A stretch of 64,000 bases of DNA from Bryobacteraceae bacterium (GCA_041394945.1 JAWKHH010000005.1:1-64000), one strand, 5' to 3'; positions 17,001 to 25,901 are shown, counted from the first letter of the stretch. Made by a program: numbers and translations. Notes: generated by a model from the sequence alone, not told the origin.

Positions 17001-19111
17001 GTTCCTGGACCGGAATCACATGTACTGCCAACGGGTACGACAGGTTGAACCGGGTGACGAAGACAACGTACTCCGATTCCACGCCGCAAATAATCTATTC
17101 GTACGACTCGGCTACCAACGGGCGTGGACGGCTCGCGTCTATCGGACGAGCCATCTACTGGACTTACTACAAGTCCTATGACCACTTGGGAAGAGTCACA
17201 GAGAGCCAACAGGATATTTCCGAATCGCCGGTTTCACAACTCTTCCGGTTCGGCTACAGCTATTATCGCAACGACGCCCCTGCTACGATGACACTGCCAT
17301 CGGGCCGGATAGTCTCTTATGGAGTTGACGGTGCCGGACGTGTGAGCACGGTTGGTGGAACTAACAGTTTCGTCACCTCGGCGGCCTATGCCCCACACGG
17401 CCCTCTGGCCCAAGTAAACCTCGCGAACGGCCTGACCGAAGCGATTGGCTACGATGCTCGATTGCGGCCCCAGTTCTTGAGCCTACGCAGAACGTCGAAT
17501 TCCACGTTTCATTGGTCGGCGTCTCTGGTGTACTTTCCCAACGGCAATGTAGAGACAGCGTCAACGTCAGCGGGTGGATCGGCTTACGCGACACAGACAT
17601 TTATTTACGACTCGCGGAACCGTTTGGCCACGGCGACTGAAAGCGGCGGCGGCGGATGGAGCCGCACCTATGGTTACGACGTCTACGGGAATCGTTGGCT
17701 ATCGGCATATACCGGCATACCGCCAAGCACCAATACTCCGACGGCGGCTGGCGCCTTCAATCCGGCCAACAACCGGCTCAAGCGGTTTTCGCCGCCAACC
17801 GCCGACAACGCAGACGGATCGGGGAATCTTCTGGAGGATCTTCCCTATGCGCTCACTTTCGACCTGGATAACCGGCTGACCGCTGCCACCAGCGTGGGCA
17901 ATGGAAGCGTGACCTTCTCCTACGACGGCCTTGGTCAGCGCGTAAAGAAGGTGACCAACGGGAGCAGCGCGAGCTACTTTGCCTATGATGCTTTCGGAAG
18001 ACTGGCGGCAGAGTACGACTACTCGTCGCCTGCGCCGGCGGCTTGCGTGACGTGCTACTTGACCACGGATCATCTCGGTTCGACGCGTGTAATCTCGAGC
18101 CAAGCGAGCGCAGAGAGCGGCAACATCGTGGGCCGCTATGACTATCTACCGTTCGGGGAGTCGATCCCGTCAGGCTTCAACGGCCGGGCGGGTCTTCCTT
18201 GTCCTGGGACCTCGGGGTGCTACGGAGCGAATCTGCGGGTCCGGCAGCAGTTCACCGCCAAAGAACGGGATGCGGAGACGGGCCTCGATTACTTCGGGGC
18301 AAGGTATCTGTCGGCGGCGCAGGGACGGTTTACCAGTCCTGATGAGCCACTGATCGATCAGCATGCCGAAGACCCGCAGAGCTGGAACCTGTATAGCTAC
18401 GTTCGAAACAATCCGCTGATCTTCACTGATTCGACCGGCAACGATTGCGTCTATGTGAACGGTGCTGGAAATGGGATCGATAGCATCAACAACCAAAACA
18501 CCTCGAAGGACTGCGGAAAGACAGGCGGGTACTGGGTCGATGGAACGGTCACGAATGCGCGGTTCGCCCACGGGTCTTTAATCCTGACTGGAACAACCGA
18601 TGGGACGAATAAGACGTCGGCGTCTTACGGTCTCGGCCCGGACCCTGGACTTCTGGCGCTGCAAAGGGGTACGCAGCTTGCGGCACCAGCGGTCAACGCA
18701 GCCGGTACCGCCTTGGCGGCGGGTGCCCTTGTCGCAACCGTGGCCGTAGCGGGCCCGGCGATTGCGTCTGGCACAGGCCTTACAACGGTCAACCTTACTG
18801 GAGCTGCACAGGCTGCGGCTCTCGTCCTTCCGGCTGGCGCTAAACTTGCCCAGATGATTGCACGTTCGGGGAACTCTCAATTCATAGGTAACCCACAGGC
18901 GTTCCTGTCGTTCGCGCGGCAATTTGTCTCGACAGCCATCAGTCAGGGAACCTACACGGCAGGAACCTACATTTCCAAGGCTGGAAGCACCATCTACCGT
19001 GTCGGGAACGATTTTATGACTGTGGCGAAGGATGGCCGCATTCTCAGCTACGTTCAGGGAGCGAACGCCGGCGGTGTTGCGGCACAGTACACGCAGATGG
19101 GCGGCAAGTAA
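14057..19111 (+). CDS. Large secreted Rhs/YD-repeat protein with polymorphic tip
   Basis: A 1684-aa protein. The start is GTG 14057, placed seven bases after a GGAGG site; ATG 14066 is too far from it. Residues 1-25 are a signal peptide ending in RLAAQ. An N-terminal region reads VSGNLNLSIPIAKLRP. Many YD repeats follow, and the core closes near residue 1430 with FGARYLSAAQGRFTSPDEP and NLYSYVRNNPLIFTDSTGN. The tip (about 1458-1684) has an alanine/glycine-rich hydrophobic middle and ends with STIYRVGNDFMTVAKDGRIL. That ending vaguely recalls small nuclease toxins of the Barnase/EndoU/RelE fold, but I cannot assign it. A 172-aa gene starts five bases after the stop. At DNA level it is not a copy of the rhs at 5743-11241. 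Confidence 0.85.
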   Translation: MSGMKVQAFIALIAATAGSVRLAAQAPAPSVRPDRGIRPGGAYHLSEIENVDVVSGNLNLSIPIAKLRPTPAGEPSFALSLHYNASQWDFGLAWGVRNNQTVVVYSLQKSPYGGWPAVGLTYMPIQEERPLAGETCTNAPTTAQFRSRASMVMPDGSVKALRLYGGQHFEDYYKYKLDGQPFCPGDTPLGGTVSWFTTDGSYLRLDVDAASKAWTLYFPDGSRVSGPSITSEADAIHDRNGNSVSIVNSIPSGLTKTFNGQNKTITITYPTVGNETTVSYPGFNSGNISTVIRQEDVVLQNLTYTDSNQLTTDVASPVVRRVTEVELPTGRKYQFTYHAPPNGKGELKQVTTPFSSTVEYAYHYTDNLFPLGLLGEVDNPVRQATLSESGSFSEVTFYDVMPASAGATSSKVRKPNGETEYFFRQRSTPSDPLRGLVYRTKNPDGSLTEREWVRNPPVSPNYGIPTGDPGNPFVRMEVRSLANTAGAAVKSAIVVSALDKNGNKRTVDEYWNTAPGSNGWFDFSAIARSSYGSAPILTGALPQSAGQYLRTTTRTYENPAGLFSDNSNSAFAYSNPGSSAIPFKRALKTETVSETVVGINSTRAATQYGYDNPATTANVNSVRRWDSEMAAAFSLPLGVANSIHEQATYGPGGRKETTTDARGTVTKYEYEPGPQPPHPYPNKMIQDSASGGIQLTTALGFDASSGLPTSSALWLDTSGNNKSTTVTIYDSVGRVKEVREAEGSAAERRTGITYDDASRRVVTRRDLFTVGDGVIREVAHYDSLGRQRLLRRLESSTESEVSESDGIKTETRYARSGNRDYELISNPYRTASDPKGWTLITRDGAGRILSRRHYTGEALPSEFGGGGTPTASATIAYDGACITQIDEANKTVSTAYDAFGRVAAVYEAAASCSGTASATYTYDVLDNLVFVQQGSQSRQFVYTSLSRLKTATNPETGAISYKYDPIGNLVSRTDARGTVCNGSWTGITCTANGYDRLNRVTKTTYSDSTPQIIYSYDSATNGRGRLASIGRAIYWTYYKSYDHLGRVTESQQDISESPVSQLFRFGYSYYRNDAPATMTLPSGRIVSYGVDGAGRVSTVGGTNSFVTSAAYAPHGPLAQVNLANGLTEAIGYDARLRPQFLSLRRTSNSTFHWSASLVYFPNGNVETASTSAGGSAYATQTFIYDSRNRLATATESGGGGWSRTYGYDVYGNRWLSAYTGIPPSTNTPTAAGAFNPANNRLKRFSPPTADNADGSGNLLEDLPYALTFDLDNRLTAATSVGNGSVTFSYDGLGQRVKKVTNGSSASYFAYDAFGRLAAEYDYSSPAPAACVTCYLTTDHLGSTRVISSQASAESGNIVGRYDYLPFGESIPSGFNGRAGLPCPGTSGCYGANLRVRQQFTAKERDAETGLDYFGARYLSAAQGRFTSPDEPLIDQHAEDPQSWNLYSYVRNNPLIFTDSTGNDCVYVNGAGNGIDSINNQNTSKDCGKTGGYWVDGTVTNARFAHGSLILTGTTDGTNKTSASYGLGPDPGLLALQRGTQLAAPAVNAAGTALAAGALVATVAVAGPAIASGTGLTTVNLTGAAQAAALVLPAGAKLAQMIARSGNSQFIGNPQAFLSFARQFVSTAISQGTYTAGTYISKAGSTIYRVGNDFMTVAKDGRILSYVQGANAGGVAAQYTQMGGK

Positions 19112-19115
19112 GACT

Positions 19116-19634
19116 ATGGCACAGGTGGTGATCGAGTTTGGAGCGCTTTCTTTCGGCCCGATCATGAACGCCATGCTTTCCGTGATTGGAACTCCAAGCG
19201 CCATAGAGACGGAATCCGCCTCTGGAAGCGGAGAAACGTGTCCGGCCACCAAGGATGCCATCGAAGCTGTCTCTCGGAAGTTCTTGGACGGCCAGATCGT
19301 TTCGGCAACCTTTCGCACCAAAGCCGAAGGCGTTCGCTACGGCCTGATCTTGAAGCCTCGTTACGGAGGGCAGGATCTGTCGATGTGGATGGGGACCGTC
19401 GAGTTGACGACCGATGACTGGCGTCAATACTGGGATGCCCTACTCCGGATTGACGCGCTGGCGTTTGTTTGCGTCGGCGACGAAGAGGGAGTGGAGTTGA
19501 CTGATGAACGTCTGACGGCGGCTTCGTTTCCATGGGACGAATGGCCGACGTTGGCGGGCGCGCTGCGAGGCGGGGAGGGCGGCACCGGCTGGGTGATTAG
19601 GGAGCGCAAGTCTGTGCGACAGTCATCGGGCTAA
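19116..19634 (+). CDS. Candidate immunity protein for the third Rhs
   Basis: A 172-aa protein with no signal peptide or membrane segment, so cytoplasmic. The ATG at 19116 lies four bases after the Rhs stop, which implies translational coupling. Visible stretches are MAQVVIEFGALSFGPIMNAM, GVRYGLILKPRYGG and SMWMGTVELTTDDWRQYWDA. I do not recognise a family. Position, size and lack of export signal fit an immunity protein against the tip of the preceding Rhs. That is inference from context only. Confidence 0.6.
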   Translation: MAQVVIEFGALSFGPIMNAMLSVIGTPSAIETESASGSGETCPATKDAIEAVSRKFLDGQIVSATFRTKAEGVRYGLILKPRYGGQDLSMWMGTVELTTDDWRQYWDALLRIDALAFVCVGDEEGVELTDERLTAASFPWDEWPTLAGALRGGEGGTGWVIRERKSVRQSSG

Positions 19635-19976
19635 GGTTATACGGAGTAACCACGCCGAATCAATAGGTTCGCGGGAGTCGGCGTGAAGAGGCGCCCAGCA
19701 TTTGGTTACCGGCGCGTCTGACCTGACCGAATCGGGCGAAGTGCGGACGAGGCCGCGCAAGACACGCGCAGGCAACAGGTTACCGTCCGCTAGCCGTTCT
19801 AAGGGTTCCCGAAAGTCGGCGGCGGTGGAGAAGAGTAGTGACACGATTTCCGAGCGGGTAAGTATAAGGATGAACGCGAATAGTTGTGAGGCACTGCGAC
19901 CGTAGCTGTATCGGTTGCGCACGTTCCGAAATGGGCAAGCAGCACGGCACGGTAACGGCCGGAATTGAGGAGCTTC
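19635..19976. other. Intergenic spacer
   Basis: Some 340 bases with no gene I can support on either strand. It starts with a weak hairpin (GGTTA-7-TAACC, 19635-19651), too short to call a terminator. It ends with the GAGGAG ribosome site of the next gene. Confidence 0.55.
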
Positions 19977-20741
19977 ATGAATATCAAGATCGATACTGTT
20001 CACTCGCCATCGCGCGGAGTTCGCGGTCCATACGCCAAGCTAACGGCCATAGCCGTAGCGACTACTGTTTGCGCAATCGGCCTCCCCGCTCAGACCGTGC
20101 TCCTGCCCACACCAAATGCTCCGCCCATCTCCGGCGTGGTCGTCGGCTCGGACGGCGGCAGGATACAGGCGACGGTTACCGCGCACGGGCTCACTCCGCC
20201 GTCGGTCTCGGCCACTGCGGAGACCGGGCCGGATGGCTCGTTCGTTCTCGGCGGCCTGCCGGACGGTAACTATCAACTGTGCGTCGAAGACAAGGGTGGT
20301 ACTTACCTCGATCCGTGTGCGTGGTCCGAGACGCAGGTTATCGTGGCGGCCAAGGGATCGCGGCCGGTCTCGGGGTTCCGGCTGGTAATGGCGCTGGGCG
20401 TGAAGCTGGAAGTGCGGGTGAACGACGCCGGCCGCGTCCTGGATCCCGTTGCTCCACCGGCCAACCGCCCTCGGACCGAATTGGTGGTCGCGGCGGTAAC
20501 TCCTCGGAACATCGTGCTGCCGGTCCGCTTCGCCGGCCGCACGGGTGCCGTGCGCAGCCACCGGATCGCGGTCAGCTCGGGTGCTCGCATGTTCGTGGGA
20601 GTGCTGAGCTTCGGAGCCAACGTCAATGACCCTCAAGGCCGCCCGATCGAGGCCGGGCGGATCACCTCCCTTCCAATAACGATACCGGCCGGGCAGAACC
20701 CGCCGCCCGTGGACCTCACCGTCACAGGCGCAAGGCCGTAG
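19977..20741 (+). CDS. Secreted protein with a carboxypeptidase-regulatory-like (CnaB-type) domain
   Basis: A 254-aa protein. I chose ATG 19977, which has GAGGAG six bases upstream. The N-terminus is export-like with a hydrophobic stretch and a cut near GLPAQT (about 35-40). Then comes a beta-sandwich domain typical of the carboxypeptidase-regulatory family: PPISGVVVGSDGGRIQATVT, then TGPDGSFVLGGLPDGNYQLC (about 50-105). The C-terminal half has no domain I can name. Such proteins are exported and of unknown role. The next gene starts 13 bases after the stop, so the two form an operon. Confidence 0.65.
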   Translation: MNIKIDTVHSPSRGVRGPYAKLTAIAVATTVCAIGLPAQTVLLPTPNAPPISGVVVGSDGGRIQATVTAHGLTPPSVSATAETGPDGSFVLGGLPDGNYQLCVEDKGGTYLDPCAWSETQVIVAAKGSRPVSGFRLVMALGVKLEVRVNDAGRVLDPVAPPANRPRTELVVAAVTPRNIVLPVRFAGRTGAVRSHRIAVSSGARMFVGVLSFGANVNDPQGRPIEAGRITSLPITIPAGQNPPPVDLTVTGARP

Positions 20742-20754
20742 AGGAGTAAAGAGC

Positions 20755-21846
20755 ATGCGACATCACACCGCCCCCTTCCGGCGCCACTTCGCGGTCGCGC
20801 TGGTGCTATCCGCCCTGCTCACCGCGGCGGCGAATAGCCAACAGATCCGCGAGTACATCTACCTCGGCAACAGGATCGTCGCGACGACGAGTAGCCCGGA
20901 GGTAGTTTCCGCACTCATCGGGACACCGTCGGCCAACAAGCTCGAGTACCCGATCACCCTGAATCTGAACACGGTCGGGCTGGGATCGATTTCGGTGATC
21001 AACATTCTGGTTAACACGGCGTTGGATGGGAATGCCGCATGTTACCTTGCGATCACCCCGAACCCGGCTCAACTCTTTCTGGTGAAGGACGACAGTGAGG
21101 AGGGGCTTCATGGGCCGATTTCATTCCCGTCCACAGGCAGCCTGAGCAACTCACAGTGCATCGTGCCTGCGGCCATGATCAGCTATTCCTCGTCGGGTTC
21201 AACCGTCACGCTACAACTCAGGCTCAATTTCCAACCCGCCTTCAAAGGAAACAAAATCCTGTACGCCGCTGTTCAAACAACCAACGGTGGCAACTCCGGA
21301 TGGCAGTCCGCCGCTGCGCTCCGAGTGGGCAGTTTCGGCCTCGACGAGCCCAACTCGCCCATCTTCGATGGGCGGGTCACGGTGTCTGGCGAACGGAATT
21401 ATTCGTTGCCGCCTGAGACTGAACACACTGCGACCGTTGAGCTTTGGAACCCGCTGAACTGGACTGGTAGCGAACCGAGAATCGCGAACCTGTTGATCAA
21501 CAATGTCGTGGACGGTCGTTTCGCCTGCTACATGGCGGTCCTCGTAGGCAGTCCCTCGCAACTTCTGCTGGTGGAGGATGGCGGGGCCGGTGGTGGCCCG
21601 TTCGCGGGGCAGATGGACGTAACAGGTCAGTATGCGGGTATCGGCAATAGCCAGTGCCAGATCAACTGGGCGACGCAGACAATCGACCCCGGTGACAAGC
21701 GGCTTGTCCTTTCGCTTCGTATGCTGTATCACGCAGCGTTTCGCGGATACAGGGTCTTCTACCCGGCGATCCGTATCGACAAACCGGCGCCGCAACCCAG
21801 CATCACGAGCGGGTGGCTGGCGGGAGGAACAGTACACATCCTCTGA
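20755..21846 (+). CDS. Secreted protein with two copies of an acidobacterial repeat domain
   Basis: A 363-aa protein with signal peptide (ALVLSALLTAAANSQQ, about 14-29). The mature part is a tandem duplication. Each copy has the phrase I.ILVNTALDGNAACYLAI or IANLLINNVVDGRFACYMAV. Each then has LFLVKDD or LLLVEDG, a NSQC cysteine, and a closing F.PAFKGNKILYAAV or YHAAFRGYRVFYPAI. From memory, the same domain occurs in other Solibacter-type secreted proteins, often beside Rhs genes; its function is unknown. The two Cys of each copy may form a disulfide. The stop TGA at 21844 lies inside the start of the ~270-bp repeat copy B. Confidence 0.7.
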   Translation: MRHHTAPFRRHFAVALVLSALLTAAANSQQIREYIYLGNRIVATTSSPEVVSALIGTPSANKLEYPITLNLNTVGLGSISVINILVNTALDGNAACYLAITPNPAQLFLVKDDSEEGLHGPISFPSTGSLSNSQCIVPAAMISYSSSGSTVTLQLRLNFQPAFKGNKILYAAVQTTNGGNSGWQSAAALRVGSFGLDEPNSPIFDGRVTVSGERNYSLPPETEHTATVELWNPLNWTGSEPRIANLLINNVVDGRFACYMAVLVGSPSQLLLVEDGGAGGGPFAGQMDVTGQYAGIGNSQCQINWATQTIDPGDKRLVLSLRMLYHAAFRGYRVFYPAIRIDKPAPQPSITSGWLAGGTVHIL

Positions 21847-22106
21847 CCCCGCAGCGAACATGGCTGCGGCACTACCGGGTCCCCTGAGGCCCATTGTATG
21901 ACAAGGCCCATAGGCAAGATACAGTCCCCCGGCTGTTTCGAGGACGAAAACAGCCGCTTAAGAATAAGTGTCTCCATTTCGATCAATAACTTCCGCGGAC
22001 CGGATTTGCAAGCGCCCTCCGCCCATCCCTCATCCTGACCCTCGGAGGCCCCATGCACCGCCCACCCCCGGGTTCGACACAATTCGACACTTTTCGACAC
22101 TTTCAC
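21830..22106. repeat. ~270-bp dispersed structured repeat, copy B
   Basis: Partner of 12819-13088. It includes the stop codon of the preceding gene, a CCGCAGC-GAACATG-GCTGCGG hairpin (from about 21849) and a second strong hairpin, GGCTGTTTCG-AGGA-CGAAAACAGCC, near 21932-21956. It ends in ACACAATTCGACACTTTTCGACAC. The first hairpin could terminate transcription of the preceding operon before purL. Symmetric base pairing in the stems suggests an RNA-level or palindromic function, but no known RNA family is recognised. Confidence 0.85.
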
Positions 22107-22155
22107 TCCCAGGCCGAAAAATCGCCCCGCGCAAGGCGCCGGTCTGTCACAACTC

Positions 22156-22164
22156 TGCTACACT
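22156..22164 (+). promoter_or_regulatory. Possible extended -10 promoter of purL
   Basis: TGC followed by TACACT (22159-22164) forms an extended -10 element 60 bases before the purL start. No good -35 box is present at the right distance. Confidence 0.35.
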
Positions 22165-22224
22165 GGGGACTCCAAAGGCGATGCACTCCCACTCTCGCCA
22201 ACCCCATGTGTGGTCCTCTCACCA

Positions 22225-24486
22225 ATGAGCCCGACCATCACCCCGGACCTCCTCACCGCCCACCGCATCACGCCCGACGAGTACCAGCGCATCGAAGGCA
22301 TCCTCGGCCGCGAGCCCAACATCACCGAGCTCGGCATCTTCTCCGTCATGTGGAGCGAGCACTGCTCGTACAAAAGCTCCCGCCTCCACCTCAAGAAGCT
22401 CCCCACGCGCTCCAAGCTCGTCCTCGTCGGCCCGGGCGAAAACGCCGGCATCATTGACATAGGCCCGGGACTTGATGGAAGCCGTTGGGCCATCGCCTTC
22501 AAGATCGAGTCCCACAACCACCCGAGCTTCATCGAGCCCTTCCAGGGCGCGGCCACCGGAGTCGGCGGCATCCTGCGCGACATCTTCACCATGGGCGCGC
22601 GCCCCGTCGCCGTCATGGACGCGCTCCGCTTCGGCTCCCTCGACGACCCGGCCACCGGCGCACGCAACCGGCGCATCCTCGAAGGCGTCGTCAGCGGCAT
22701 CGCCCACTACGGTAACTGCTTCGGCGTCCCCACCGTCGGCGGCGAGTGCATGTTCGACCCGTCGTACTCCGGCAACCCGCTCGTCAACGTCTTCGCCCTC
22801 GGCGTCTTCCGCCACGACGAGATCTTCTATGGACGCGCCTCCGGCATCGGCAACCCCGTCATCTACGTCGGCGCCAAAACCGGCAAGGACGGCGTCCACG
22901 GCGCCACGATGGCCTCCGGCGAGTTCACCGAAGAGTCCAAACAAAAACGCCCAAACGTGCAGGTCGGCGACCCCTTCATGGAGAAGCTCCTCCTCGAAGC
23001 CTGCCTCGAGGCCATGAAGACCGGAGCCATCGTCGGCATCCAGGACATGGGCGCGGCCGGGCTCACCTGCTCCACCTGCGAGATGGGCAGCCGCGCCGGC
23101 ACCGGCATCGAAATCGATCTGCAGTACGTTCCCCAACGCGAAACCGGCATGTCGCCCTACGAGATCATGCTCTCGGAATCGCAGGAGCGGATGCTGCTGG
23201 TGGCCGAAAAGGGCCGCGAGCACGAGGTCTTCGCCGTCTTCAAGAAATGGGGACTCGACGCCGTCACCATCGGCAGCGTCACCGGTGACGGCATCCTGCG
23301 CGTGAAGGACCACGGGACGGTGGTCGCCGAGATCCCCAACCGCCCGCTCGCCGACGAAGCCCCTCTCTACGACCGGCCGCATAACACCGCGCCCCATCGC
23401 CGCGTTCCGATCGATCCTCCTTCGTACGCGCCGAAGCCCGATCATACGGCCGACCTGTTGGATCTCGTCGGCACGGAGAACCTGTGCTCCAAGCGCTGGA
23501 TCTGGGAACAGTACGACTACACCGTCCGCACCAACACCGTGCAGGGACCCGGTTCCGACGCCGCGATCGTCCGTATCAAGGAAACCGGAACATCCGTCGC
23601 CATGGCGCTCGACGGCAACGGCCGCTACTCGATGCTCGGCCCGCGCGAGGCCGCGAAGCTCATCGTCGCCGAGTGCTGCCGCAACCTCGCCACCTCCGGC
23701 GCAACCCCCGTCGCCGCCACCAACAACCTCAACTTCGGCAACCCGGAGCGCCCTGAGATCATGGCGCAGTTGGTCGAAACGATCGAAGGCATGGGCGAAG
23801 CCTGCGCCTTCTTTGAGACGCCCATCACCGGCGGTAACGTCAGCCTCTACAACGAAACCCTCGGCGACCCCATCGACCCCACACCCGTCATCGGCATCGT
23901 CGGTCTCCTCCCCACCGGCCAACCGATCGGGTCCACGTTCCGCAACGCCGGCCGCGCCATCGTGCTGCTCGGCGGCCTCGGCGGCACGGATGCCGTCCAC
24001 TTCGGCGGCACCGAGTACGCGCGCGCCATCCTCGGGCAAACCTGGGGACTCCCGCCCGCGCTCGACATGGCCTACGAAAAGCGCGTCCACGAAGCCATGC
24101 GCGAAGTGGCCGCCGCCGCGCTCGCCGAATCCGCGCACGACATATCCGCCGGCGGGCTTGCCGTGGCGCTCGCCGAATCGGGCTTCGGGCCGGAAGGTGT
24201 AGGCGCGGCCATCTGGCTCGACTCGGATATGCGCGCCGACCACCTCCTCTTCCACGAGGGTCCGTCGCGGATCCTCGTTTCCACGGCCGATGAGAAATCC
24301 GTGCTCGCCATCGCGGCGCGCCACAACATAGATGCCGTCGTAATTGGAGAAACCGCCGCCGCGCGGCTCACGATTGAGCGCCGCGGCGAAACACTGGTCG
24401 ATTGCCAACTCGCCCAACTCCGCGATCGCTGGGAACGGGCGCTGCCGGATAGGTTGGGGAGCCTCGTGGATGTTCGACAAGTTTAA
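22225..24486 (+). CDS. purL: Phosphoribosylformylglycinamidine synthase subunit PurL
   Basis: A 753-aa enzyme of de novo purine synthesis in the cytoplasm, converting FGAR plus glutamine-derived ammonia and ATP to FGAM. Family motifs are visible: SVMWSEHCSYKSSR (about 37-50), the phrase KIESHNHPSFIEPFQGAATG (about 92-111), GGILRDIFTMGARP, and in the second half GNGRYSMLGPREAAK and GGNVSLYNET. The size is normal for the bacterial PurL that works with separate PurQ and PurS; these are not in the window. ATG 22225 fits homologues better than GTG 22210, though neither has a clear ribosome site. Its last 17 bases overlap purF. Confidence 0.95.
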   Translation: MSPTITPDLLTAHRITPDEYQRIEGILGREPNITELGIFSVMWSEHCSYKSSRLHLKKLPTRSKLVLVGPGENAGIIDIGPGLDGSRWAIAFKIESHNHPSFIEPFQGAATGVGGILRDIFTMGARPVAVMDALRFGSLDDPATGARNRRILEGVVSGIAHYGNCFGVPTVGGECMFDPSYSGNPLVNVFALGVFRHDEIFYGRASGIGNPVIYVGAKTGKDGVHGATMASGEFTEESKQKRPNVQVGDPFMEKLLLEACLEAMKTGAIVGIQDMGAAGLTCSTCEMGSRAGTGIEIDLQYVPQRETGMSPYEIMLSESQERMLLVAEKGREHEVFAVFKKWGLDAVTIGSVTGDGILRVKDHGTVVAEIPNRPLADEAPLYDRPHNTAPHRRVPIDPPSYAPKPDHTADLLDLVGTENLCSKRWIWEQYDYTVRTNTVQGPGSDAAIVRIKETGTSVAMALDGNGRYSMLGPREAAKLIVAECCRNLATSGATPVAATNNLNFGNPERPEIMAQLVETIEGMGEACAFFETPITGGNVSLYNETLGDPIDPTPVIGIVGLLPTGQPIGSTFRNAGRAIVLLGGLGGTDAVHFGGTEYARAILGQTWGLPPALDMAYEKRVHEAMREVAAAALAESAHDISAGGLAVALAESGFGPEGVGAAIWLDSDMRADHLLFHEGPSRILVSTADEKSVLAIAARHNIDAVVIGETAAARLTIERRGETLVDCQLAQLRDRWERALPDRLGSLVDVRQV

Positions 24487-25885
24487 GGAAGAATGCGCGG
24501 TGGTGGCCATCTACGGCCACGAGGAAGCCGCCAATCTCGCCTACCTCGCGCTGTACCAGATGCAGCACCGTGGCCAGGAAAGCTGCGGCATCGCCGTCTC
24601 CGACGGCGCCGGCGCCCAGTGCCACAAGGCGATGGGTCACGTCGCCGACGTCTTTACTCCCGAAGTCCTCGGCCGCCTCTACGGCCACGCCGCCATCGGC
24701 CACACCCGCTACTCCACCGCTGGCGACACCGCGCTGCTCAACGCGCAGCCCTTCGCCGTCAACTGCAATAAGGGCCAGATCGCGGTGGCGCACAACGGCA
24801 ACATCACCAACGCCGCCGAACTGCGCCGCATGCTCGAAGGAGAAGGCTCGATCTTCCAGGCGACCAGCGACACCGAAGTCATCCTGCACCTTGTCGCCCG
24901 GTCCCGCGAACGGAGCCTTTCCGCCGCATTGCGCGAAGCCCTGCTCGCCATCGAAGGCGCGTACTCGCTGGTGCTTCTCGCTGACGATCGCATTATCGTC
25001 GCGCGCGACCCGAACGGCTTCCGGCCGCTCGCCATCGGACAACTCGAACTGAGCGGCGGACGCACCGGCTACGTCGTCGCGTCGGAAACCTGCGCTTTCG
25101 ATCTCGTCGGCGCCGTCTACCTCGGCGAAGTCGAGCCCGGCGAAATGGTGATCATCGATCAGACCGGCATGACGCGCGAGCGCTTCGCCATCGCCCGCAA
25201 CCAGTCCCACTGTGTGTTCGAACACGTCTACTTCGCGCGGCCCGATTCGCTCGTCTTCGGCCGCAGCGTCCAGGCCTCGCGCGAACTGATGGGCCGTCTG
25301 CTTGCCGAGGCCTGCCCCGCGCCCGGAGCCGAAGTCGTCGTTCCCGTGCCGGACTCCGGCGTCTCCGCCGCTCTCGGTTTCGCCGATGCGGCCGGCGTTC
25401 CCTTCCGCCAGGCGCTCATTCGCAATCACTATGTCGGCCGGACTTTCATCGAGCCCTCGCAGGCCATTCGCGACTTCGGCGTCAAGCTCAAGCTGAACCC
25501 GGTGAAGAACCTCCTCGCGGGCAAGAGCGTAGTGCTCGTCGACGACTCCATCGTCCGCGGCACCACCTCGCGCAAGATCGTCCGCATGGTCCGCTCGGCC
25601 GGCGCGCGCGAAGTCCACATGCGCATCTCATGCCCGCCGACGCTTTCGCCGTGCTTCTACGGAGTGGACACGCCGACCAAGGGCGAACTCATCGCCGCCA
25701 ACAACACCGTCGAAGAGATCCGCCGCTTCGTCGAGGCCGACACCCTCGGCTACCTCCCGCTCCCCAGGCTCCGCGAAGCCGTCGGCGACGCCGAACGCCA
25801 CGACTACTGCTACGCCTGCTACACCGGCAACTACCCCACCGAACTCGTCAACATCGAAGAGTTGATGCAGCAGTCGAAGCGCTGA
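24470..25885 (+). CDS. purF: Amidophosphoribosyltransferase PurF (Fe-S type)
   Basis: A 471-aa enzyme for the first committed step of purine synthesis: PRPP plus glutamine to phosphoribosylamine. ATG 24470 overlaps purL by 17 bases. MFDKFKEEC places the N-terminal nucleophile at Cys9 after an 8-residue propeptide that is removed by self-cleavage. The glutaminase part shows QMQHRGQESCGIAVSDG and GHTRYSTAGDT. The PRPP-binding part shows VVLVDDSIVRGTTSRKIV. Cysteines in NQSHCVFEHVYF, RISCPPT and DYCYACYTGNYP match the 4Fe-4S ligands of the Bacillus-type enzyme, so it is probably oxygen-sensitive. A globin gene follows 16 bases downstream. Confidence 0.95.
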   Translation: MFDKFKEECAVVAIYGHEEAANLAYLALYQMQHRGQESCGIAVSDGAGAQCHKAMGHVADVFTPEVLGRLYGHAAIGHTRYSTAGDTALLNAQPFAVNCNKGQIAVAHNGNITNAAELRRMLEGEGSIFQATSDTEVILHLVARSRERSLSAALREALLAIEGAYSLVLLADDRIIVARDPNGFRPLAIGQLELSGGRTGYVVASETCAFDLVGAVYLGEVEPGEMVIIDQTGMTRERFAIARNQSHCVFEHVYFARPDSLVFGRSVQASRELMGRLLAEACPAPGAEVVVPVPDSGVSAALGFADAAGVPFRQALIRNHYVGRTFIEPSQAIRDFGVKLKLNPVKNLLAGKSVVLVDDSIVRGTTSRKIVRMVRSAGAREVHMRISCPPTLSPCFYGVDTPTKGELIAANNTVEEIRRFVEADTLGYLPLPRLREAVGDAERHDYCYACYTGNYPTELVNIEELMQQSKR

Positions 25886-25901
25886 CGGAAACGTACCAAG
25901 C

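Noticed and set aside
19635..19651. GGTTA...TAACC hairpin after the third Rhs unit as a terminator
   Set aside because: The five-base stem with a seven-base loop is too weak, and no T-run follows.
22219..24510. A 763-codon open frame antisense to purL
   Set aside because: It is a by-product of high GC at codon position 3. The plus strand carries a textbook PurL with all motifs, while the antisense text is low-complexity and matches no family.
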